NCBI GenBank assembly: GCA_016808115.1
Contig: JAEQBH010002362.1
Span: 222,699-286,698, forward strand
From: Tetrastigma voinierianum
Taxonomy: Eukaryota > Streptophyta > Magnoliopsida > Vitales > Vitaceae
Direction: 5' to 3'
Length of the DNA stretch: 64,000 nucleotides
Shown: positions 34,882 to 47,955 of the stretch, in pieces
How positions within the stretch are numbered: position 1 is the first letter of the stretch
How the letters are laid out: each line of letters starts with the position of its first letter
The notes under the pieces: generated by a model
What the model was told of the DNA's origin: nothing
Seen by the model: the letters and a program-made list of their open reading frames with translations, nothing else
Databases searched by the model: none
Position numbers and translations under genes: made by a program

Positions 34882-37255
34882 CGTAACATCCAAAAAAAAT
34901 CAAATTTTCTTGAAGAATAATAAAATGGTAATTTATCGTTATAATGCAGGTTGAAAACTTGTAAATTTTTTAAATCTTAAATGATTTAAACGGACTTCAA
35001 TTGGCTGATTCGCTACAAATCTATTACCTAAACAAATTTCAATTCCGCACAATGATTTTATAAATTTCGGGATCTATTTGATAAACCGAAAAACCAAAAA
35101 ATGAGATTTTGGGAAATAAGTTAAAGTAAGTTCATATAAAATAACGAAGACTAATCCAAGCACGAAATAAATTATTTCGCAGAGAGACGCATCTACAAAA
35201 TTCGGACATGCGTACAAATGTGGGTCACTCCCTTAACTTAAGGATTAAGTTGGAACAAAATGGGCAAAAAAGGGAAAAGGATCCCATTTTCTTGGTTTTG
35301 TCCGAGAAAGAGAAAAGGAAGAGAATAGGAGAGTTCAAGATTCTCTTTACAATCTACAAAGTTTAGTCGGTCGGAATTCATCTGACCAAGAATGAAAGTT
35401 CATCGCATCGATGAGGGCTACGCGTGAGTATCGAAAACGCTAAGATTTTCCGAGAACCAAACGAGTAGTTCCAGAAATCAAAAGCTTTCGCAAGCAGTAG
35501 TCACCCGCAGGCCTTCCGATGGTTTCTTCTACTCTCAAAGAGGTAGTCAATTTTCCATACTCGATTTATTTCCATTTTCAAGAAAAAGATGGAGAGATTA
35601 TTCGAAGTTCTACAAGGCCCTTGCCTAGATGAGTCAGCTTTGCCTAGGCGAAGGAGGTGTTCGCCTAGGCCAAGGGGGACGCCTAGGCGAGGGAGTGTTC
35701 GCCTAGGTGAGCCCAAGGACAAGAAATTGGAGTTTCTGGTCCGCCTAGGGAGAGTTTCATCGCCTGTCAACCACTTCTCGCTGCGCTGGCGTAGCTACGT
35801 TTAGGCGAGCCCGTGGATCAAGCCGAGGCCTATGTTCTATGGCCTGTCGTCGATTTCATGGCCCTGTCATGATTGTTCAGGGCTTGCTTAGCCCATTATA
35901 TGACTTGTTTGAGAGTGTTATTGCTTGACTAAGAAGTGACATGTTTGGATGTTAATATTGTATTATAATTTATTGACATGTAATGAATTTCTATGTGCAA
36001 ATGGTCATTACATGGTTTGATTGTGTGTGTGTTGTTGCTTGAACACATAATGACATGTTGTATGTTGATGTTGATATATGCGTGCATGATACATTGACAT
36101 GAATGAAATGAAGTATGTGAGTCATATGTAGGTGATGTGATTGTCCATGACACCCGATGAGTAGTGGATTATGTCAGTCTATGTAAAGATTCATTATACA
36201 TAAAAAGATGATATAACACGCAATGACACATCACACGTATACGCATCGGACATCACATCAATATCATGAGCGCATGGTTGAAAATCAACATCAGGCTTGG
36301 GTGATTGATTTGGTAGGTTTTGCATCGCTGAACGAATTTCCAATAGAGTCATACGGTTTCATGAAACGGTAAAGAAAAACATGTGTTGGGTAATAGCAAG
36401 GAAGGATAATACCCCACTCCGGGTGAAAGACCTTATTTGGTGGTTAGACATAATTTCAATGGCAGAAAGCCCGCGAAAATGGCTTAAGCGCGCTGAAGCC
36501 TACAGCGACACCAAAATTCGCCCACAAGACATAATGAAGCCAGATATAAATGATCATCGGCGGTAACATCCAAAAAGTTAGTTTGAAACAACGAATTGCT
36601 TTCAGAACGATCATTCACGTAATCCATAAACGATGGATTTTATCACAACTTCGCATTGTGATAGGAGTCAAGAAAGACTCAGCGATAGAGCTTCAGAAGC
36701 GACTGGGTATTACTTCAGACATGATTGAGTCTCATCTCATTTCATGATACGATATGTAGAATTTCATAGTGTAAATTGGTATGTTTTTACTTAAAATGAA
36801 TGTGAATCATGGAACATGACCATTGCACGCAAGACTTGTATGAGAAATTTCGCAGAAATATTCTTTACTGGGCGTGGCTCACCCTATATGGGAAAACATT
36901 TCAGGTGCAGGGTGTAACACCGGTGGACGACGCTCATTCGAGGTTGTAATTGTGAAGAAGGCTAACATGTGACTTTGATTAATCTTTTTGTAAAACTATG
37001 GAACAATCTACCCAAAGATGTACCTAAGAGAGTCACCTAATCCCCATGCACCGCTTTTAAATGGATTTCGCATATTTTAACTTAACATGATAAATAGATC
37101 TTGGTAAATGAGATATAACGAGCAGATTTTCGAGTTACCGCATCCAAAAGTATTTTGATACAAGCTCGCTATCAAGTTTCTGCAGATACGACTATCTAAA
37201 GTATATTTATGCATTGACTATTGGTCAACTTATCCCGCATTTTGGGGTATTATAG
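34882..37255 (+). mobile_element. Probable solo LTR of a gypsy element
   Basis: The left edge CGTAACATCC resembles TGTAACATCC at LTR starts in this window; the right edge is GGGGTATTATAG, close to GGGGTATTACA. The length (about 2.4 kb) is like that of the chromovirus LTRs. It contains purine-rich blocks and short-palindrome repeats typical of the other LTRs here. No primer site or coding domain flanks it. Ends are approximate. Confidence 0.5.
35622..35815. repeat. Array of GCCTAGGC palindromes inside the LTR
   Basis: TTGCCTAGATGAG, TTGCCTAGGCGAAGG, TTCGCCTAGGCCAAG, ACGCCTAGGCGAGGG, TTCGCCTAGGTGAG and CCGCCTAGGGAG occur within 150 bases. The core is GCCTAGGC with a GCGA or TTCG side. Confidence 0.82.
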
Positions 37256-37893
37256 AATCAATTCATATTAATTATTTCCATTTATTATATGATTTAGAAT
37301 GATAATTAGATTATAAATAATATGGTATCATAATTAGTTATGCCAAACTTGTTTTAATCTGACAACAAGAATACTTTAAATCTTCATATGGAAATCCCTA
37401 AAAAATATTAAGAAACAACAAAACTAAATAAAATGATTGTATCATGTTTGGTTTTACCATAGAAAGTATAAAAAACTAAATATATAATAAAAAAAATCTT
37501 CAAAATTTTACATATTTTTAAATTTTAACTTCACATTAATAAAATAATAAATAAAATAAGTTTGAATAAACACATTAAAACTAATTTATTCATTTTTCAA
37601 AAGAATTGATTTATTAAGTTGAAATCTATTTTTCATTTTCCTCTAATTTTTTGCCTTTAACTTTTTATTTTCTATTTTACTTCTTTAGTACTTTTCGAAT
37701 TTCAAACTGATCCTAAAGAAAATAAGCTTGATGAATAATGTAAGACCAACAAGTTGTTAAAACTTATTAATACTTGAAGTAAATGACAACTTTTTTAAAG
37801 AAGCAGAAGGTATTTGATGTACATGCCTAAGGATCTTACAAGATAATTTTTATAAAGGGAAACCATTTAAAATGGATAAATGGTAAAAAAATT

Positions 37894-38700
37894 GTAAATC
37901 TAACCTATTTTGTTGAAATCCAAAAAAGATAAAAACACATGATTTTGATAAGTTTATTCTTTTAACCATCATATGATAACTCATTCACATTTCCCTCAAA
38001 TTCTCCATTTCCCGTCTATTTTCCTTTCTTTATTCTTCTTCACACAATTATTTCCTCTCTTTTTTTGAATGGCCCATGATTATTTCCTTATGTTCAATCA
38101 AGCTTTTTCCTTTCACTAGCTATCTTCTACAGTTGATCTAACCTATTTTGTTAAAAAATTATAAATCTAACATATTTTGTTAAAATCCAAAAAAGATAAA
38201 AACACATGATTTTGACAAGGATTTTTAAATCACCATATCATATGATAACTCATTCACATTTCTCTCCACCTTCCATTACCTATTTTCCTTTCTTTTATTC
38301 TTTCTTCATACACGATTCTTTCCTCTCTTTTTTTGAATGCCCCACGATTATTTCTTTATGGTCAATCAAGCTCTTTTATTTCACCAGCTATCTTCTACAT
38401 TTGATCACTCTGCCTTTCACCAGTTCTCTTTTGGATTTGATAATCTACCTCTTGAAGTTGCTCGAGTTTAAAACTCATTAAATATTAGTTAATAAACGGT
38501 ATGTTTTCTCTCTCTTTTGTATATTTTATTTATTCACATTTATCCAACTTATCCCTTTCACCTGTCCTCTTTAGATTTTATATTCCACCTCTTCAAGTTG
38601 AAGAGTTGCCCAATTTACTGGTAGTTAGATAAACGGTATGTTTTGTCTCTCTTTTTTTTTGTATATTTTATTTAGTTTCATTTATTATAAACGTTTAAAC
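37894..38700. repeat. Two neighbouring direct duplications
   Basis: Unit one: CAAAAAAGATAAAAACACAT at 37921 recurs at 38188 (offset 267), and the match runs on through CATATGATAACTCATTCACA, CTCTCTTTTTTTGAATG and CAAGCT...AGCTATCTTCTACA. Unit two: CCTTTCACCAGTTCTCTTT at 38413 recurs at 38554 (offset 141) through AAACGGTATGTTTT and TGTATATTTTATTTA. Copies differ by scattered substitutions and small indels. Both sit just upstream of the MULE pseudogene. Confidence 0.82.
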
Positions 38701-39049
38701 ATTTAATGAGATGTATTAAATATTTGGATAGTTTGAATCATTATAATTTTTTTTCAATATTATTACAACCATGAAAAGGAGTTAAAAGAAGAAAACAAAT
38801 AATCTAAAAGGGTGGAGAAACATTGTCCATATGGAAAAATCAAATGATAGCAAGTTTTTTGTATTGTTTACAATTTTTTTTATGGAAGTTAAAATAAATT
38901 TGATAATTCGATTTTAGTATAATCTATAAAGATGTCATTTTTTTATTTTTATGCGAAAATTTTATCATCAGAAGTTGAACTTGAAGTATGCCAAGTGTGT
39001 ATATAGTTGTTTTTTAGTTAATTGATATTGATGTTGTTTTGGTGTTTTA

Positions 39050-40540
39050 ATTGTAGATAAAGTTGGAATAGTGCTTTTATATGAAGGATAATGGATGCAA
39101 GAAGAAAATTATTTATACTTTCGAAGCAAAGGTAGTTATTGAGGTTCAAAAATACTATTTTATATGAAGAGTTATTATAGAAGATCCATCATATCTTGAA
39201 TCTAGATCAAACAAATTGTTATCTTTTGATGAAATATTTATTCAATGTCAACATACCCACAAGTCCTATAGGACTAACTAATGACAGGGATGTGAAATTC
39301 TTTATTGGTAAATTCCATAAGTGCTAAGTTGCATGTTCCATTGTGTATCACAATTGAAAAAATACTTGAGAATGATTATCATAAATCATTCTCCAACTCT
39401 TTATCATGAAAGTATATGTCATCTGATAAATAATTGGATGTGAATTTAACAACAATGCAAAAAAAGGCATAATCACTGTAGGTTAGTTGAAACTTTTAAT
39501 GTTGAAGGTGAAGATGAATCTAAATTTCACAATGAGTCACTTGAAAGGTTTAATGGCCATGATTGAATGAGTACTATTCATGAGGAGGGTGATATGGTGG
39601 ATACGAACCTCATTAATGATGAGCCAATGATGAAAATTGATTTATTCAAAATTGCTTCAACTCAAAGTGCACAAATTCAAACTTCCATTGATATAGATGA
39701 TGGCTGTTACATGATAATCACCATATTCGAAAATGTATCGCAAGTTGATGACCAAACATGAAAAACAACAACTTATGGTTAGTAAATTAGTGACAACCAT
39801 TATCCGAAGAGCATAAAATATACTCTAATAAGAAATAATTACATAAGAAGTTGTACATAATGACTTTCAAAAGGAAGTTTTGGTTCAAGACAACGAATCC
39901 ATGACTAAGTTATTGCTTGTTGAGTGCCTTGACAAAGAATGCAACTTGCGAGTCTATGCTACTAAGTTTTGAATTTCTAATATCTTTCAAATAAGTTTCA
40001 AATAATGAAATACTATTCAACACACTTGTCAATTAGATATGGTATCCCGCAACAATTGACATGCAAGTAGCTGGTTGATTGGTGATTATAAGAGAAACAT
40101 ATTTCATGTCATACGTGAATATCAACCAAGAGACATTATTGCAAATATTAGAAAGTAGTATGGAGTTGACATCAGTTATGAAACGGCATGGAGAGCAAAA
40201 GAAATTGATTTAGGTTCTATTAGGGGATTAACTGAGGAATCCTACAACGCTTTACCATACTACTGCTATATTTTAAATGAAAAAAAATCCAAGTACCATT
40301 ACTGATATAGTTAGTGATTAAAATAATCAATTCAAGTTTTTTTTTTTTTTTTTGTCTATTGGAGCATCTTTCGTTGAGATTCACACATCTATAAGGCATG
40401 TAATATCAATTGATGGGACACCTTTTAAAGCAAAGTTATTTTTAGGAACTTTGTTTATCGTAGGCATAAAGATGACAATAACCAACATACCCTTTAGATT
40501 TTGGGATTAGTGATTCAAAACGATGAAAGTTCATGATCTA
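39050..40540 (+). pseudogene. MuDR/MULE transposase pseudogene
   Basis: MULE transposases cut and paste DNA elements. The N-terminal part (39567-39761) is an acidic frame without a known domain. From about 40000 the conserved part is plain: HASSWLIGDYKRNIFHVIRE, YQPRDIIANIRK, YGVDISYETAWRAKEIDLGS, IRGLTEESYNALP, then SIGASFVEIHTSIRHVISID and GTPFKAKLFLGTLFIVGIK. The D of SIDG is in the position of the first catalytic aspartate (family VDAT). Stops interrupt it after NIRK, within TDIV and after PFRFWD. The rest of the catalytic region is missing. No terminal inverted repeats were found. Confidence 0.85.
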
Positions 40541-40554
40541 ACAACCTAAAGGAA

Positions 40555-40699
40555 GGTCATAATCGGGTTTTCAAAACTGGATACGAACCCGTCAACTCAT
40601 GAGAAACTGCGGATCAAATTCACTTTTAAGAACCACTTTATTCGGCTCGATGGACGACTAATTCATGTTTATAAGGAAGCAAGAACCTTGAGAGCATAA
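40555..40699 (-). mobile_element. Possible outer fragment of the outermost element's LTR
   Basis: Minus-strand text (TTCTTGCTTCCTTATAAACA, CGTCCATCGAGCCGAATAA) reads like the end of a gypsy LTR and continues in sense from 42329 if the solo LTR at 40700-42328 is removed. This is inference from position; no second copy is in the window. Confidence 0.32.
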
Positions 40700-42328
40700 T
40701 GCATAGGTGTGAATCATACTAGCATTTATAATGTGTCTTCCATGCGTTTATGTAACCTAAATGCTAGATTCACACCTATATTCTTAAAGATTACACCAAT
40801 ACCTCATTTGCTTATGTTTTGTAGAATTAAAAGGTAAAGCAAGCAAGGAAAATGCAAAAGCTAAGAAGGAAGAACTTGCTATTTAGCATCGTCGAAGGTT
40901 CGCTAAGGTGAAGGATGCTTTGCTGTCACAAGCCCAAGCCCAAGTAAAGAGGACCTCTCGGTTCACTACATGAATGCTAAACCTTCACCGAGGCGAAGAG
41001 GTTTCATAGCGAAGAAAGGACACAAATGTGCCAATTGGTTCAATTCCTCAAGAAAGAAGCCTTCGTGCGAGGTGAAGGGATGCCTGCTTGAACAACAAAC
41101 TTCGTGATTTTTTTTATCCCATCTTTGGTCAAGCTTTTCCATTTGCCTATAAATATGTATTATAGACTTGTCAGAGGGCTCACGTTATGAAGGGAGAAAC
41201 ACCTCCTAAAGGTTTCTCCTCTTCTTCTTGAATCACTTAGGGTTTTTTATTTTCTTTAGTTTTACTTTGTTTTTGGAGCTGATTTTGAGGAGCTAGCTAC
41301 TATAGGGTCTCTTTAAACTATAGAACCGAGTTTGAAATGAATTTCATCTCCCATTTGTTTTGTATCTCTAAACTCTATTCTCTTTATTAATCTTTCATCA
41401 TTATGTTTATGTTAAACATACTGTTGTATTTCTTGGTTGTAATGAGGGTTAAACATCCTCTAGGGTGGATTGCTTGAAGTTGATGCTTGATTTATATATA
41501 TTTTAGAATGGTTTTGTGAATTCATGTTTGTGTGGATGTTATTGGTGTAGTTCTGGGGATTATTATACTTTAACTAATTAATCCATAATGAGAGTTAGGT
41601 CTTCGATCCCTATACTAGGCATCCTGCGACGCTTGATTATGCCCTAAAATTTGGTCCTAGGTCTCTTATGGTGCTGAACAAGCACTGAAATACTAATTAA
41701 CCGAATGGTTAAGCATGTGGAATCGGGAATGCCTAATACGAGATGAATTTCATTAGAGTAGTTCATCTCAAAAGATTACGTGAGGATCAGATGGATCTGG
41801 GAGGTGATCGATCCAAGCGTAGTTCAGAAGTTCTATCAGATGGACCTAGAGAAAGACCATCAGATTCCTATGAAAGAAATTAAGATTTATTTAATCGACC
41901 TGCATTTAATCGAAAGGAGAATGGGGTGTGAGCAGGTGTGAAAATTAAGGAAGACACTAACAGAACCTCATACTATTTCTTGACAAACACATGTATACTT
42001 TCACTCAACCGGCACTTCATGAATATAAATCATAATTTCATCAACAGAGACAAGCAGCCCTAGCATCATTCCCTAGAGGTTTTCTTTAAAATCAACCCAT
42101 TTACTTGTGACTCTTTGAAAATCAATTTTAGATTTGTTTTGTTTTAGTTTAGCTTTCTTTTAGATAATCACATTCCAAAACCGCCCTTCCTCTCAAATAG
42201 TAAAACGACTCTTACAGCTGTGGTACTTAATCATTGCTAAAACTACACCTTCTCTATGGGAACATGTCAGACTTTGGTCCACTATATTACTTGTGCAATC
42301 TCGCACGCTGCGTAAAATCGCTAACAAT
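40700..42328 (+). mobile_element. Solo LTR, Athila-like
   Basis: Begins TGCATAGGTGTGAATCATAC and repeats the LTR words of 920-3564 (CATTTGCTTATGTTTT, CACTTCATGAATATAAATC, CTCAAATAGTAAAACGACTC, CCACTATATTACTTGTG). It is the only full copy of this LTR, about 1.6 kb. TATA-like CTATAAATATG lies at 41147-41157. Upstream (40890-41090) is an array of GGCGAAG and CTTCG words. No primer site follows, so it appears solo. Confidence 0.68.
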
Positions 42329-42743
42329 ATGAGGACAAGATCCGATTGATAAGTCTTGATGAACCCCACAAAATAACCGACAAGTTCAAAGAGTTATTTC
42401 AAGAACCAAAGAGAAATTTAAACTCTCAATTTTATTAATGTGTAAACTGAAGAAAGTAGAGATAACACACCTATAAATAAGCCCAAAAATATGAAGAATA
42501 AAACTAAATATTCAGCCACAAGGAAAATAAATATTTGACCAAAACTAGAAAGGAAACTAACATATTTTTCCTAAACTACACACACTAAAAACATCCACAA
42601 GGAAAGGAACTAGATAATTTAGGATAGCGATTCGGTAATCAAATTAGTCGCAAATCGTGAACAATCGACAACAAGTCAGGAAATTCACTGGCAACAAATC
42701 AGAACAAATCAACAAATCAAGAGTAAATCATGAACAACAATCA
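42329..42743 (-). mobile_element. 3' LTR portion of the outermost gypsy element
   Basis: Read on the minus strand it continues from 54376 after removal of LTR X. It has LTR-like features: GGGCTTATTTATAGG (TATA-like), AATAAAATTGAGAG (polyadenylation-like) and a TTTCTTTGGTTCTTG tail. No coding sequence. Confidence 0.48.
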
Positions 42744-42748
42744 CCAAA
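42744..42748. other. Target-site duplication, left copy (CCAAA)
   Basis: CCAAA precedes TGTAGCACCC at 42749 and is repeated at 54371-54375 after the other LTR end. Confidence 0.85.
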
Positions 42749-43658
42749 TGTAGCACCCTTTCCGGGTCCGACTGATTGGCCGATCCGAACCGGATCCGGG
42801 ATGCTCGTTTAATTCTTTTTGTTTACTTTTTATTTGTTTGTTGTTGCTGTGTTTTTTTTTTTGTAAAAGTGTTGCGACCTGAATCCCCGGCCTAACCCGA
42901 AGGGCGGATCCGAACTGGAGCCCAGTTTACTCCGACCATTTTCATTTATCTTATCAAAATATTTTATTTATGTCATTTCGTTTTAGGGTTTTCAATTACA
43001 CGGAAGCATTTTCAAACAGTAGGCCCATAAACATTTACTCTTATACAATTCGTTTACAAAATGGTGTATCATGCCTTTACAAAATGATATACAAAAACAA
43101 TGGTTCAGAGTTCAACTCTTTTGTTCACAAAATATCACATGTTCAAAAGATATGATAAGCATATGACGGGGTATATACTTAAACGCTGCAACTTTTTCTA
43201 TGACTTTGCGCTTCTTGATCTTGCCTTTTTTCTTGTTTACTTGAAACCTGCACATAGATAAAAACTACACGCTGAGCATTTTTATGCTTAGTGGTTCTAT
43301 ACAGTTCTATTCCAATTTTCAGTTTAACATGACATGCATTTATCATAAACCATGCTCAGATATCGAATTGTACTCATGCTTATTCATTTTCACATGCTTT
43401 CACTTTACAAATCATTGATCATATCAAAAATATGCATTTTCACATGCTTTCAATTTACTTAACTCAAATCATGAGAGATTCAAAACATACTCCCAAAGAC
43501 GTATTTAGTTTACAAATCCCATTTACACTCATCAAGTTTGTTATTTCACTTTGTCTATACAATTCATATTCATGACGGATTCTATTCGGTGAATCCCGTC
43601 ATTTTTATCATTCGGTAATGTGTTTACACATTTAACAATTTCGTTCTCCCATCATGAT

Positions 43659-43805
43659 GGATGCCGATTGGTGCACCCCGACATGTGGTCACTTATAAAT
43701 GTCATATGCCATCAAGACGGATGCCGATTGGTGCATCCTGCCAAGTGGGACATTTCTTCAATGCCAAAAACCATCATGATGGATGCCGATTGGTGCATCC
43801 CACCA
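43659..43805. repeat. Three 60-62 bp repeats in LTR X
   Basis: GGATGCCGATTGGTGCA starts at 43659, 43719 and 43781. Each is preceded by CATCATGATGG or CATCAAGACGG and followed by CCC/CCTGCCAAGT-like sequence. Related units stand at 57626-57850 (four) and 59499-59655 (three) in the other X LTRs, in the opposite orientation. Confidence 0.88.
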
Positions 43806-44405
43806 AGTAGGACATTGGATAATTTTAGGTTGCCTCATGATGATCTGGGGCTTTGGTGAACTCGCCATGTCGTCGCTCGTATATCATTCAATTCAAGATG
43901 TCAAGAACTCACTCAATTCGCTTTGCAACTCAATTAATCACTATTATGCAATGATAGTGACATTTCAATATCACATTTTCAAATTCATATGCACTTGCGT
44001 AATATCATTTCAAAGATAAACTCATTCCATATAATCATTTTCGCATTTATTTCTGCATACTACCAAAAAATACATCATTGAAATAAGGATAGAGGGTCGC
44101 TGAACAAACCAAGCCAGTTTACTTCTCATTTCTCTTCCCTCTCGATCTCGGCTCCTAGGTTAGTGATCCTCACCCATTCTCGCCAATAACAATTATGCCA
44201 CTTTAGTAGATAAACAATTATCAGATACTTTAGTGAATGACAAATTTATCTTCGTTAACGGTTTCCTTGGGGTTAAGACACTGGGTCGCCTAAAACTCTC
44301 GCCAGCGGCGAGGTATGGCACGCTTTTCATTTAGTTTTATCCTTATTTCCAACCCCCATTAATCACCACAGTGGTCCTTAAGCTATCGGTGTACAAAACT
44401 AGACT

Positions 44406-44428
44406 TTCTCAAACAAAAAAAAAAAAAA
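44406..44428. repeat. Poly-A run
   Basis: More than twenty A in a row within LTR X. Likely unstable in length. Confidence 0.85.
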
Positions 44429-45057
44429 AAAAAAAATCCAAAATTTCGTTCACCGTGAATGTTGTCTATAAGCCGCGACGAGCAAAGCCACGTCGTATAT
44501 TATCCGAGGGCTGCCATTCCAAGACCCTACTCGCCCATGATGAGGCATCCCACGTTACTACAGTAGGCTACATCGTGGAGCAGGTTCCCTACGTGGCGAG
44601 GAGCCCTGTGGCTCGCCTTTGCATTTTTCCCCCTTTTTACTTTTGCGATTTTTCTCCAAAAATCCTCAAAAACTCAAAACAAAACATGGGAATCACTCCC
44701 AATAACATCTTAATATCATCCTAAACCAACTATGAGCAAAACCCATGGATGGATTAGGGTTTTTCTAACCTAAACATCATTTAAAGAAATCTAGGGTTTG
44801 GTTCTTACCTTTAAATCCCTTTGAATCTTTTTCACCCAAGATGCTTGATCATTTAGAAGCAAAGAATGGGAAGAAATCACACCTCAAAATCACTTCTTCA
44901 TAAAACCCTAGCTTTCTCCCTCTCTTCTCTCAAATACGATTTGTGCTCCAAATGAGCAATCTTAGATCACCTCGTTGGGTCTTATGTCCCTATTCAAGTG
45001 TAAGGCTGCTCAGCTCATACACAAATTCCATTTCTCATTTTTTCTTCTTTTGGTCTT

Positions 45058-47650
45058 TGATGAGTCCAAAAACTCATTAGATTTTTAATTCATTTTTCTG
45101 AATTTATTATGAGAATAATGTTCAATTGTTTGCAGAAAAGTGATAATTGACTCAAATTTCAATTTGCGTGAAAATATGTTATAAAATCAAATTTTAGAAA
45201 AAATCGTAGTTAAATCACCATAGTTATAATTCGAGGTCACAACGAGGAATTTAAGTCACGATGGTAAGCTCGCCTAGCATTCCAAGTCACACACAAGAAT
45301 TCGCTAAGAAGAAACCGAAACGTGAACAAGTGAAGTCGCGGATTAAAAGGAAGTTGCGACAAAGAAAACGTGATCGAGACTAAAGGAAAACAATCAAGAG
45401 AAGAAATTGATGTTTTGACATCAACTTGAGAAATGACCGTAATTGTCATGAAGCCACAAGAGAAGTCTTTGCAAAAGAAAAGAGGTTGCAGCTAGTTTTT
45501 AAACTAAGTTCCATTTCATGTCGCGACATAAAAATAACAGTATTCAAAGTGCAACCGAAAACAGTGTCAAAAGAGGTCGCAACCTGTAGTCAGATAGAAG
45601 CACTTGCCAAGGAATCGAGTTTCGCAACCTTTAAAAGTCAATGAAGTGAGTCGGATCAATCATTCGTCATAATCAAGAAAAGACGAAAGAGAAGAAATTG
45701 ATGTCGCGACATGTAATTGAGGTCGCGACCTGGAAAAGAGTTGGGAAGAAAGAAATCGCCACAACGTAAACTCCAGGTTGCAACCTCAAGAAAAAGAAAT
45801 GAAAGTAGAAGAGGTCGCGATATCACCATGAGGTCGCCGACATAAAATCGCGCCGCGAAGACAAGAAACCACCAAATGCACTGCGACCAAGGAATCAAGC
45901 TCATAACATGAAGCCGTTACAAAACAAAGAAGGTGGTCGAATCCTAAACCTCGAGGTCGCTTACATCAACACCGGCGAACACTGAGCATAAGAGGTCGCG
46001 ACCACAAACGACGGGGCCACACCACTAATCAAAGCCGTTGGAAAGACAAATGTGCTGTAAACTTGAAAGGAAGAGTCGCCACTGGATCATGAGCCATCAG
46101 AGAATTTTATGTCGCGACATCAACTCGAGGTCGCGATATAGAACAACGGGCCGGGCTTTTTATCCGGATTTCACCCGTAGCATTGGGATCTCTACTTCCG
46201 GGCTTTCTTTCCTTTCACGCATAAATAGAGAGATTTCAATAGTAAAGTAGTTTTTCTCTCCTTCTTGACTACCCAGAAAAGGGAAAAGAAGAGGAACTTA
46301 GTGTATATTATAGAGTAGATTTTATTTTAGTTTTATTTTTTAGTTTTATTTTCTCGATCTTCAATCGCAACCGTGCGCAGACGATTAGAGCCGGGATTGT
46401 TAGTTCCGTTATATTTTCTTCAAAGATACTACTGGAAATTTATGAAATCTAGACAAATTTATGGAATTCATTTTTCGTGATTTGGCTGTAGTTACAAGTG
46501 GGTTGTATGCTATCAAGACTCCATTGATTCGCAATGCAAGAATTTAGCGCAATTTTTAATGACGGATTTACATTTAGTTACAATCTTTCTGCATTATTCT
46601 ATGGAGAATTAATTTCGTTTAGTTTACTTAATCGGGTGTCGCTTAATGGATAAGTTTCAAATAGTAGTACCTAGTACCGCTGAGGGAATCGTATCTTTTA
46701 CTCGATATCCAGATGCCCTCATGCGAATAATAGTAGACTCGAGATTCCCGAGAGTCGAGAGCATTCTTTTCCGGTATGTTCGACTATTATTGACGAATCA
46801 TGAGCTCGAGTTCATTTTGATAAATCCCCATTCGCCCATACTGAAGTCGAGGGGTGTATTTAATAATATAAATCATCGAGAGTTCACCTTAATCTAAGGA
46901 TAGGTTCCAATCCCCAGTGTTAGCTTATATCTAATCAAGGAAAGGGATAGTCTATAGATCTGAAGGATGAGCCACTAATTAAGTAGTAGAAACTTAGTTA
47001 AAATCTCGAAGGTGAAGTTAAAGTTCTACCGTCAATGAAACGGGTGTGAAGCATGAGAAAGAAAATACCTAGATCTTGCAAGAAAATGTGGAATACTTCG
47101 GGTAGTTGGTTTGACTACCTCCGAGAGAAGCAAGGATATTAAATCGCTGAAAACTGAGAGATCCACCCCAATAATTAGAAAAATCTGACAAAAATCGATC
47201 CCTACATGTAACGTAGTAATGGAGATAGTGTCGAATTGGATTGTTCCATTGTATTTCATTGATGGTTGCTTTCACAAGAACCGATTCAATCCATTCTTTA
47301 TGTACAATTTATTTTTAGTCATTCACTTTGTTTAGTTTAATTTGAGTATTCAATAGTATAGATTTTAATGTTGTTTCTGATAAATTACTATGAGTTTGAG
47401 TCCAAATAGTATGAAATTTAGTAGTTTGGGTAGTTGACCAGAATTCGCTATCAATCTCTCGTAGGAATGATACCTGACTTACATTCAGATTTACTACTAT
47501 GACCACTGGCAGTTGTCATGACTCAACTGATTTTTTTAATCTCAACACAGAGAAAATATTTTAAAGCCCAAATTACCATCTAAAGACACGTATAAGATAA
47601 CGGTGGTGGTTCGCAGCGCAGTTATTGAGGGTTGGTCATATGAAAGGCTA
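45058..47650 (+). mobile_element. 5' LTR of the gag-only element
   Basis: Start TGATGAGTCCAAAAACTCAT. A region dense in GTCGCGAC and GGTCGCGAC words spans 45240-46150, then TATA-like ATAAATAGAGA (46221-46231). The rest repeats 52610-54050: TTATTTTAGTTTTATTTTTT, AATCGGGTGTCGCTT, GAGATTCCCGAGAGTCGAGA, CTAGATCTTGCAAGAAAATG and CACTTTGTTTAGTTTAATTT. Confidence 0.78.
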
Positions 47651-47955
47651 ATGTTTTAAAATGCTGTTTGGATTGAAAGAACAATTAATACCAATATCTC
47701 CACTCAAAGAATAAACATTTATCGGGTTATTTACAAAGAACAAAATAGTTTCTTCGGGCGCAATACATCATCACGACTTAACAAGCTTGCGTCGAAATAT
47801 TGCCAGTTTGACTAATCCTATTAACTGAGCATGCTTTGGTTTCGTGAAAACCTTTAATGCATAGGGAAACATGGTTCGACCGATTCCAGTTATATTAATC
47901 GACCAAAAGAACACTCAGGAGCTTAAGAAAGACAAAAAGAGCAGAGAACGCAGCT

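Noticed and set aside
43659..43805. Regularly spaced repeats, considered as a CRISPR array
   Set aside because: Eukaryotic nuclear context, spacers similar to one another and inside an LTR; a minisatellite.
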